From Actinomycetes bacterium (lineage in GTDB: Bacteria; Actinomycetota; Actinomycetes; Actinomycetales; Microbacteriaceae), in contig JAEYAG010000072.1 in the NCBI GenBank assembly GCA_023451265.1, positions 1 to 9,950 on the forward strand: a DNA stretch of 9,950 nt. The letters run 5' to 3'. Positions 5,204 to 9,950 of the stretch are shown piece after piece. The notes beneath the pieces were generated by a model. The model saw nothing but the letters and a program-made list of their open reading frames with translations. It did no database searches and was not told the DNA's origin. The position numbers were made by a program, and so were the translations under genes. Within the stretch, counting starts at the first letter, position 1; each line of letters opens with the position of its first letter.

Positions 5204-6364
5204 GTGACCGCTTTCGATCCCGCCGCCTTCCTTCCCGACGAGCTGCTGGAGCGGTTCCGCTCCCGTGCCGCCCAGGTCGACCGTGACAACGTCTTTCCCG
5301 AGGATGACCTCGCCGAACTGAAGGATGCCGGGTATCTCGGCATCCTGGCGCCGACCGCGCTCGGCGGCGCGGGACTGGGGCTCGCCGAGGCGTCGCTGCT
5401 GCAGCAGCGCCTGGCGGCGGCGGCGCCCGCGACGGCCCTCGCGATCAACATGCATCTGGTGTGGACGGGTGTGGCGAAGGTGCTCGCCGACCGCGGCATC
5501 GACACGCTGCGGTTCGTGCAGGAGGGCGCCGTCGCCGGCGAGGTCTACGCCTTCGGGATCAGCGAGGCCGGCAACGACCTCGTGCTGTTCGGCAGCGACA
5601 CCTCGGCCGTGCCCACCGGCGACGGCGGCTACGCCTTCACCGGGACGAAGATCTTCACCTCCCTCGGCCCGGTCTGGACCCGGCTGGGCCTGCACGGGCT
5701 CGACACCACCGATCCCCAACACCCGAAGCTGGTGTACGCGTTCGTCGACCGCGATGACGCCGTGGTCACCCGCGACGACTGGGACACCCTCGGCATGCGC
5801 GGCACGCAGTCGCGGACCACGGAGCTGCACGGTGCCGTCGCGCCGGCCGACCGGGTCGTGCGCATCGTCGACCCCGGCCCCAACCCGGATCCCATCGTGT
5901 TCGGCATCTTCAGCGTGTTCGAGGTGCTCCTGGCATCCGTCTACACCGGCATCGCCCGCCGCGCGCTCGACCTCGCCGTCGACACTGCGAAGGACCGGCG
6001 CTCGAAGAAGACCGGGCTCGCGTACAGCGACGATCCTGACATCCGCTGGCGCATCGCGGAGATGGCGCTGGCCTACGACGGGATGCTGCCGCAGCTCGCC
6101 GCGCTCAGCGCCGACGTCGACGCGCAGGCCGATCACGGCGCGCTGTGGTTCGCCAAGCTCAGCGGACTGAAGCACCGCGCGGTCGTCATGGCGAAGCAGG
6201 TCGTCGACGAGGCGATGCTCGTCGCCGGCGGTTCGTCGTACTTCACCCGCAGCGAGCTCAGCCGCCTGTACCGCGACGTGCTGGCCGGGATGTTCCATCC
6301 CTCCGACCCGGAGTCGGCTCACTCGACGGTCGCTGCCGCGTGGCTGGGGCCGGCGGCCACCTGA
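5204..6364 (+). CDS. Acyl-CoA dehydrogenase-family flavoprotein
   Basis: A 386-residue protein with the three-part acyl-CoA dehydrogenase layout: N-terminal helices (1-115), a middle beta domain with FGISEAGNDL (117-126) and GYAFTGTKIFTS, and a C-terminal helical bundle with LYRD (355-358). The family uses FAD to oxidise acyl-CoA thioesters; some branches are flavin monooxygenases instead. The usual C-terminal YEGT segment with the catalytic glutamate is absent: FHPSD (364-368) stands there, so dehydrogenase activity is not assured. The start at 5204 (GTG) is supported by the -10-like CAGGAT 6 nt upstream; the frame is open back to 5096 but that part overlaps the divergent gene. It converges with the csoR-like gene across 13 bp. 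Family placement is firm; the reaction is not. Confidence 0.85.
   Translation: MTAFDPAAFLPDELLERFRSRAAQVDRDNVFPEDDLAELKDAGYLGILAPTALGGAGLGLAEASLLQQRLAAAAPATALAINMHLVWTGVAKVLADRGIDTLRFVQEGAVAGEVYAFGISEAGNDLVLFGSDTSAVPTGDGGYAFTGTKIFTSLGPVWTRLGLHGLDTTDPQHPKLVYAFVDRDDAVVTRDDWDTLGMRGTQSRTTELHGAVAPADRVVRIVDPGPNPDPIVFGIFSVFEVLLASVYTGIARRALDLAVDTAKDRRSKKTGLAYSDDPDIRWRIAEMALAYDGMLPQLAALSADVDAQADHGALWFAKLSGLKHRAVVMAKQVVDEAMLVAGGSSYFTRSELSRLYRDVLAGMFHPSDPESAHSTVAAAWLGPAAT
5322..5346. repeat. Hairpin-forming inverted repeat inside the acyl-CoA-dehydrogenase-like gene
   Basis: AGGATGCCG (5322-5330) and CGGCATCCT (5338-5346) are exact reverse complements with a 7-nt loop. They fall in codons 40-48 of the gene. 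Both arms are copies of the recurring GGATGCC heptamer. Confidence 0.75.
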
Positions 6365-6377
6365 GCGGATGCCGCGG

Positions 6378-6650
6378 TCAGCGGGTCTCGAGGTCGTAGG
6401 CCTTCAGGAGCTCCGCGACGGCCTGCTCCCGGTGTTCGCCGCCCTCGGCGAACATGTGCGCCACATGGGTGCGCAGGTGGTTCTCGATGAGCAGCTTGTC
6501 GAGCGACGCCAGCGCCTTCTGGATCGCCCGGGACTGGGCGATGATGTCCATGCAGTAGTCCTCGTTCTCGATCATCCGCGCGAGCCCCCGGACCTGGCCT
6601 TCGAGGATGCTGGTGCGGTGCAGCGCGCGCTTGCGGATGTCTTCGATCAC
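6378..6650 (-). CDS. CsoR/RcnR-family metal-sensing (DUF156) transcriptional repressor
   Basis: A 90-residue all-helical regulator of the CsoR/RcnR/FrmR family, which releases DNA when it binds a metal ion or reacts with an effector such as formaldehyde or persulfide. RKRALHRTSILEGQVRGLARMIENEDYCMDI matches the start of helices 1-2. The sensor positions are Cys33, His58 and His62, with the 25- and 4-residue spacing of the family. Copper sensors have Cys at the last position; His there resembles RcnR (nickel/cobalt), although RcnR also uses an N-terminal His that is absent here. The effector is therefore open. The GTG at 6650 is chosen because TATCCT lies 6 nt upstream and the family similarity begins there. 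No metal transporter is adjacent; the divergent DUF445 gene is the only neighbour sharing its promoter region. Confidence 0.9.
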   Translation of the reverse strand: MIEDIRKRALHRTSILEGQVRGLARMIENEDYCMDIIAQSRAIQKALASLDKLLIENHLRTHVAHMFAEGGEHREQAVAELLKAYDLETR

Positions 6651-6656
6651 GCCGCC

Positions 6657-6662
6657 AGGATA
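6657..6662 (-). promoter_or_regulatory. Predicted -10 element of the csoR-like gene (leaderless)
   Basis: On the minus strand TATCCT is followed by GGCGGC and the GTG at 6650. Its -35 region would fall at about 6680-6685, on the start codon of the divergent gene. Confidence 0.65.
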
Positions 6663-6672
6663 CGCCGCGTGC

Positions 6673-6678
6673 GAGACT
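6673..6678 (+). promoter_or_regulatory. Predicted -10 element of the DUF445 gene (leaderless)
   Basis: GAGACT ends 6 nt before the ATG at 6685. It is a poorer TANNNT match than its neighbours. Its -35 region would fall at about 6650-6655, against the start of the divergent regulator gene. Confidence 0.4.
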
Positions 6679-6684
6679 ACCCAG

Positions 6685-7956
6685 ATGGCGCGCACCCCCA
6701 CCGAACTGCTGAGCCCCGCTGATCGGGAGCGCCGGCGGTCGCTGCAGGTCATGAAGGGGGTCGCCCTGGGCGCCCTCGTCATCATGGCGATCGTGTTCGT
6801 CATCGCCTTCGTGCTGCAGGAGCAGCATCCGTGGCTCGCCTACGTCCGGGCCGCCGCGGAAGGCGGCATGGTGGGCGCCCTCGCCGACTGGTTCGCGGTG
6901 ACGGCCCTGTTCCGCCACCCCCTCGGCATCCCGATCCCGCACACCGCGATCATCCCGCGCCGCAAGGACGAGATCGGCCGGAGCCTCGGGGAGTTCGTCG
7001 AGACCAACTTCCTCGAGGGCCGCGTCGTGCGCGCCAAGCTGGAGTCGACCCCGATCGCCGCGACGGCCGGCGCCTGGCTGCGCGACCCGGCACACGCCGA
7101 GACGGTGGGCGCCGAGGCGTCGACGGTGGCCGCCGGCATCCTGCGCGCCCTGAGCGACGACGAGGTGCAGGACCTCATCAGCGACCTCGCCCGCGAGCAC
7201 CTGCTCGACCCGCAGTGGGCGCCGACGCTCGGCGCGTGGCTGTCGCGGGTCGTCGAGGCCGACGCGCACCGCGGCGCGGTCGATCTCGGCGTCGACAGCA
7301 TCGTCACGTGGCTGAATGCCAACCGTGACTCCTTCAGCGGCCTGGTCTCGCGGCGCCTCCCCTCGTGGGTGCCGTCGGTCGCGATGCGCCTGGTCGACGA
7401 CACGGTGTACCACGAGGCCGTCAAGTTCGCCGCGGCCGTGCAGGCCGACCCCGATCATCCCGCGCGCCGCGCCATCGACCGCTATCTGGAGCGCCTCGCC
7501 GACAACCTGCAGCACGATCCCACCACGATCGGGCGCCTGGAGGACGCGAAGAGCTCGGTCTTCGACAGCCCCCGTGTGCGCGAGCTCGCCGCCGAGGCGT
7601 GGAACACCGCGAAGGCGGGTCTGCTCACCGCCCTCGGCGACCCGGGCAGCGGACTGCGGCGGCGCGTCGTGGCCGCGCTCGGCGAGATCGGCGAGCGCCT
7701 CGCGACCGATGCCGCGCTGCAGGAGCGGGTCGACACGCGGGTGGCGGATGCCGCGGTCTTCCTCGTCGACCGGTACCGCCACGACATCGCCTCGATCATC
7801 ACCGACACCGTCGAGAAGTGGGACCCGGCCGAGACGACCGAGAAGATCGAGCTCATGGTCGGACGCGACCTGCAGTACATCCGCCTCAACGGCACGATCG
7901 TCGGCGCCCTGGCCGGCCTTGCGATCTTCTCGATCGCCCACGCCGTGCTGGGGTAG
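6685..7956 (+). CDS. DUF445 family membrane protein (YjiN/YheB type)
   Basis: A 423-residue protein of the DUF445 family, whose function is not established. A polar N-terminus leads into a membrane helix at about 25-44. The family signature GGMVGALADWFAVTALFRHPLG (60-81) follows, and then IPHTAIIPRRKDEIGRSLGEFVETNFL. The middle is a long helical region that may be partly coiled coil, and a second membrane helix lies at the very end (about 404-422, TIVGALAGLAIFSIAHAVL). This gives a large soluble part between two anchors, as in E. coli YjiN. The ATG at 6685 is preferred over upstream frame because it follows a -10-like element and avoids overlapping the divergent csoR-like gene. It ends 52 bp before the next gene, which has its own predicted promoter. 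Confidence 0.9.
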   Translation: MARTPTELLSPADRERRRSLQVMKGVALGALVIMAIVFVIAFVLQEQHPWLAYVRAAAEGGMVGALADWFAVTALFRHPLGIPIPHTAIIPRRKDEIGRSLGEFVETNFLEGRVVRAKLESTPIAATAGAWLRDPAHAETVGAEASTVAAGILRALSDDEVQDLISDLAREHLLDPQWAPTLGAWLSRVVEADAHRGAVDLGVDSIVTWLNANRDSFSGLVSRRLPSWVPSVAMRLVDDTVYHEAVKFAAAVQADPDHPARRAIDRYLERLADNLQHDPTTIGRLEDAKSSVFDSPRVRELAAEAWNTAKAGLLTALGDPGSGLRRRVVAALGEIGERLATDAALQERVDTRVADAAVFLVDRYRHDIASIITDTVEKWDPAETTEKIELMVGRDLQYIRLNGTIVGALAGLAIFSIAHAVLG

Positions 7957-7996
7957 CCGCCGCCCCGATCTTCTGGTCGCGGGATGCCGCCGGCGG

Positions 7997-8002
7997 TAGC
8001 CT
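7997..8002 (+). promoter_or_regulatory. Predicted -10 element of the 8009-9895 operon (leaderless)
   Basis: TAGCCT ends 6 nt before the GTG at 8009. The GGCGAG between them is weakly purine-rich but too close for a normal ribosome site. No good -35 is visible. Confidence 0.6.
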
Positions 8003-8008
8003 GGCGAG

Positions 8009-8356
8009 GTGACCGATCTCCCTCGCGATCAGCTCCTGTTCACCTACGGCACGCTGCAGGATGCCGAGGTGCAGCTCGACACGTTCGGGCGGCTGGTCGC
8101 GGGCGAGCCCGACACGCTCCCCGGCTACACGATCGATTACGTCGAGATCGATGACACCCGCGTCGTCGATCTCTCCGGTCTGTCGGTGCATCCGGTGCTG
8201 CGGGCGACCGGCAGCGCCGTCGACAAGGTCGTCGGCAGGGTGCTGCTCCTCACCGCCGACGAGGTCGATGCTGCGGACGAGTACGAGGTCGCCCTGTATC
8301 GCCGCATCGCGGTGACGCTGGCCAGCGGTCGCCAGGCCTGGGTGTACGTGGGCTGA
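8009..8356 (+). CDS. Gamma-glutamylcyclotransferase-like (AIG2/GGCT fold) protein
   Basis: A 115-residue protein with the GGCT fold. LFTYGTLQ (10-17) is the substrate-binding YGTL loop, and ADEYEVALYRR (89-99) carries Glu93 at the place of the catalytic glutamate. Family enzymes cyclise a gamma-glutamyl group to 5-oxoproline and release an amine or amino acid. The length fits the short AIG2-like branch, so a gamma-glutamylamine is as likely a substrate as a gamma-glutamyl amino acid. The start codon GTG at 8009 is supported by TAGCCT 6 nt upstream. Its stop TGA shares one base with the ATG of the arginase-fold gene, so the two are almost certainly co-translated. Confidence 0.85.
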   Translation: MTDLPRDQLLFTYGTLQDAEVQLDTFGRLVAGEPDTLPGYTIDYVEIDDTRVVDLSGLSVHPVLRATGSAVDKVVGRVLLLTADEVDAADEYEVALYRRIAVTLASGRQAWVYVG

Positions 8357-9255
8357 TGGCACTCTCCCACGACGACCTGTGGCCCCGGGCCGGCGGCTGG
8401 CCGGACGCGGAGTCGGCGCCCGCGTGGCACGCGGTGATCCTCGGCATCCCCGCCTTCCGCACCTCGCTGTCGCCGACCGGCGCCCACGCGACCCCGGCGG
8501 CGGTGCGCGACGCGCTGACCCGTTACAGCCCCACCCTCATGGGCCGCGGCGGCCCCCGCGACCTGAACGAGGTGCTGCGCATCGCGGATGCCGGTGACGT
8601 CGCCGACCCCGACGGTCCGGCCGGCGAGGCCGCGGTGCGCACGCGCGTCGCGGATCTCGCCGGTCGCAGCGACCTCGTCATCGCCCTGGGCGGCGACAAC
8701 TCCGTCACCTGCGCCGTGGCCCAGGGGGCGGATGCCGTGGGCCTCATCACCCTGGACGCCCACTTCGATCTGCGCGACGGCATCTCCAACGGATCGCCCG
8801 TGCGGCGGCTGATCGAGGGCGGCCTCGACCCGCATCGCGTCGTGCAGATCGGGATCGCGGACTTCGCGAACTCGGCCGCGTACGCGCGCCGCGCCGCCGA
8901 CCTCGGCATCCGCGTCATCACGCTCGACGAGCTGCGCCGCCGCGGCGCGGACGACGTCGTCGCGGAGGCCCTCGAGGTCGCCGGCGCGGGCGGCGGCATC
9001 CACCTGGATATCGACGTCGACGTCTGCGATCGTTCGGTCGCGCCGGCCTGCCCCGCCTCCGTGCCCGGCGGCCTGCAGGCCGACGAACTGCGCGCGCTCG
9101 TGCGGACGCTGTCGAGCGATGCCCGCGTGCGCAGCGCCGACATCGTCGAGGTCGACGCGACCGCCGACACCCCCGATCAGCGCACCGTCCGCCTCGCGGC
9201 GCTGTGCGTGCTGGAGCTGCTGGCGGGACTGGCCACCCGAAGGGATCCGTCATGA
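8356..9255 (+). CDS. Arginase-superfamily (ureohydrolase fold) hydrolase
   Basis: A 299-residue member of the arginase/agmatinase/formimidoylglutamase superfamily, which uses two manganese ions to hydrolyse C-N bonds of guanidino or formimino groups. GGDNS (112-116) is the first metal motif, DAHFD (134-138) the second, and DIDVDVCD (218-225) the third, followed by PGGL. Asp134, His136, Asp138, Asp220 and Asp222 are in place as ligands, but the usual His of GGDHS is Asn115, which alters the first metal site. I recall a GGDN form in some formimidoylglutamase-like actinobacterial proteins; no other hut gene is nearby. It overlaps the GGCT-like gene by 1 nt and the phosphatase gene by 4 nt. Family placement is firm; the substrate is uncertain. 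Confidence 0.87.
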   Translation: MALSHDDLWPRAGGWPDAESAPAWHAVILGIPAFRTSLSPTGAHATPAAVRDALTRYSPTLMGRGGPRDLNEVLRIADAGDVADPDGPAGEAAVRTRVADLAGRSDLVIALGGDNSVTCAVAQGADAVGLITLDAHFDLRDGISNGSPVRRLIEGGLDPHRVVQIGIADFANSAAYARRAADLGIRVITLDELRRRGADDVVAEALEVAGAGGGIHLDIDVDVCDRSVAPACPASVPGGLQADELRALVRTLSSDARVRSADIVEVDATADTPDQRTVRLAALCVLELLAGLATRRDPS

Positions 9256-9731
9256 CCACCCTCGTCCTCGTCCGTCACGCCAAGAGCGACTGGGGAGATC
9301 CCGGACTCGACGACCACGACCGGCCGCTGAACGACCGCGGCCTGCGCGACGCTCCCGCCGCGGCGCAGCGCCTGGCCGCGACCGGACTGCGCCTCGACGC
9401 GCTGCTGTCGTCCACCGCGCTGCGCGCCCGCACCACCGCCGGATTCTTCGGCGCCGCGCTCGGCCGCGACCCCGAGCTCGATGAGCAGCTCTACGGCGCG
9501 CCGGCGCGCACGCTGCTGTCCGCCGCGGTCGCCCGCGGCGCCGACTCCGTCATGGTCGTCGCGCACGACCCCGGCATGACGGTGCTCGCCGAGCGCCTTT
9601 CCGACGGCGGAATCGGGCACATGCCGACCTGCGCCGTCGCGACGTTCCGGTGGGCGACCGACGACTGGGACGTCGCGACGGCGACCGACCCCGACAGCTG
9701 GAGCTTCGACACCCCGGGACACGCGCGATGA
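9252..9731 (+). CDS. SixA-like histidine phosphatase
   Basis: A 159-residue histidine phosphatase superfamily member of the small SixA type. RHAK (8-11) carries the phosphorylated His9; SSTALRART (53-61) and VVAHDPGM (102-109) with His105 complete the active site. SixA of E. coli removes phosphate from phosphohistidine proteins; actinobacterial relatives are mostly uncharacterised. The ATG at 9252 is chosen over an in-frame ATG at 9204 because GAAGGGA lies upstream at good spacing and MTTLVLVRHAKSDW is the normal short N-terminus. It overlaps the preceding stop by 4 nt (ATGA) and the following start by 4 nt, which places it firmly within one operon. Confidence 0.9.
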   Translation: MTTLVLVRHAKSDWGDPGLDDHDRPLNDRGLRDAPAAAQRLAATGLRLDALLSSTALRARTTAGFFGAALGRDPELDEQLYGAPARTLLSAAVARGADSVMVVAHDPGMTVLAERLSDGGIGHMPTCAVATFRWATDDWDVATATDPDSWSFDTPGHAR

Positions 9732-9895
9732 CCGCGGCGAGCCTCGTCTGGGCGTCGTGCGTCGTCGCGCAGGACCCCTGCAACGACACCGGCTCGGTCG
9801 ACCTCACCGTCCCGGTCGGCGTCGGGCTCGCCGTCCTCGCGGTCGTCGCCGTCGCCATTGTGCTCGTGCTGCGCCGTCGCCGTCCGCATCCCTGA
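9728..9895 (+). CDS. Small single-pass membrane protein (55 aa)
   Basis: A 55-residue protein that starts in an ATGA overlap with the phosphatase stop. Residues 1-27 are moderately polar with Cys11 and Cys18, residues 28-48 form one strong membrane helix of Val, Ala, Leu and Ile, and RRRRPHP ends it. The positive C-terminus predicts an N-outside, C-inside orientation, with the two cysteines outside and perhaps disulfide-linked. The stretch 4-15 could be read as a short signal-peptide-like segment, but no lipobox is visible. I do not recognise a family. The tight overlap and GC-rich codon use support it as real. A role tied to the phosphatase or upstream enzymes is only inferred from position. 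Confidence 0.65.
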   Translation: MTAASLVWASCVVAQDPCNDTGSVDLTVPVGVGLAVLAVVAVAIVLVLRRRRPHP

Positions 9896-9912
9896 CGCGG
9901 CCGGCGACGATC

Positions 9913-9950
9913 TCACCCGAGCAGGGCTCCGTCGCGGTAGACCGCGTGCA
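9913..9950 (-). CDS. C-terminal end of a minus-strand gene, possibly amidohydrolase-like
   Basis: Read on the minus strand the last bases encode HAVYRDGALLG followed by TGA at 9915-9913. Endings such as VYRDGxLL are common in amidohydrolase-superfamily enzymes, where the chain returns to the small beta domain. With eleven residues visible this is only a hint. The gene would converge with the 8009-9895 operon, leaving 17 bp between stops. Confidence 0.4.
   Translation of the reverse strand, partial: HAVYRDGALLG

Noticed and set aside
6362..6380. Bidirectional terminator between the acyl-CoA-dehydrogenase-like and csoR-like genes
   Set aside because: The 13-bp gap has partial symmetry around a GGATGCC copy and the two stop codons, but the pairing has mismatches and there is no U-tract.
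6319..7941. 540-codon minus-strand frame opposite the DUF445 gene
   Set aside because: It covers both the csoR-like gene in another frame and the DUF445 gene, and its Arg/Gly/Val-rich translation has no family motif.
8356..9255. Histidine-utilisation (hut) cluster based on the arginase-fold gene
   Set aside because: No hutH, hutU or hutI gene is in the window. The eleven-residue tail at 9913-9950 is too short to claim as imidazolonepropionase.
1..9950. CRISPR arrays, tRNA or rRNA genes, insertion sequences, phage or defence genes
   Set aside because: No regularly spaced direct repeats, cloverleaf-like sequences with CCA ends, transposase motifs or defence-type domains were seen; codon use and composition are even throughout.

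Overview
The window looks like chromosome of a high-GC actinobacterium, most likely Microbacterium or another Microbacteriaceae genus. This rests on roughly 70% GC by eye, a class Ib nrdHIE ribonucleotide reductase operon of actinobacterial type, protein families typical of that group, and frequent leaderless-looking gene starts with TANNNT-type -10 elements. No tRNA, rRNA, CRISPR array, insertion sequence or phage gene was seen. The assignment is from memory of these families, not from a search.

Layout. On the minus strand, 1-2291 carries nrdH, nrdI and nrdE; nrdE runs off the left edge, and nrdF would be expected beyond it. A dispersed-repeat-like sequence sits between nrdH and nrdI. The 417-bp gap 2292-2708 holds a pair of NrdR-box-like sites, several DnaA-box-like 9-mers and an 11-bp inverted repeat before the next gene. 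From 2709 come an MFS transporter and an alpha/beta hydrolase on the plus strand, then a minus-strand 134-aa protein of unknown function. A plus-strand acyl-CoA-dehydrogenase-like flavoprotein follows. Next are a minus-strand CsoR/RcnR-family metal-sensor-like repressor and a divergent plus-strand DUF445 membrane protein. A tightly overlapped plus-strand operon (8009-9895) encodes a gamma-glutamylcyclotransferase-like protein, an arginase-fold hydrolase with an altered metal site, a SixA-like histidine phosphatase and a 55-aa single-pass membrane protein. The last 38 bases hold the tail of a minus-strand gene.

How the parts relate. nrdHIE(F) supplies deoxynucleotides: NrdE is the catalytic subunit, NrdH its reductant and NrdI the flavodoxin that helps build the NrdF cofactor. 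The other genes are mostly single-gene units in convergent or divergent pairs with very short gaps, so their regulation is probably confined to a few tens of bases.

Two window-wide patterns deserve most attention. First, seven of the eight transcription-unit heads have an NANNNT hexamer exactly 6 nt before the ATG or GTG, which predicts leaderless mRNAs. Second, the heptamer GGATGCC/GGCATCC occurs 22 times, in coding and noncoding DNA, often through otherwise disfavoured codons. It looks like a genome-wide motif of unknown function. I did not find an unmistakably new multi-gene system; the 8009-9895 operon is the closest candidate.
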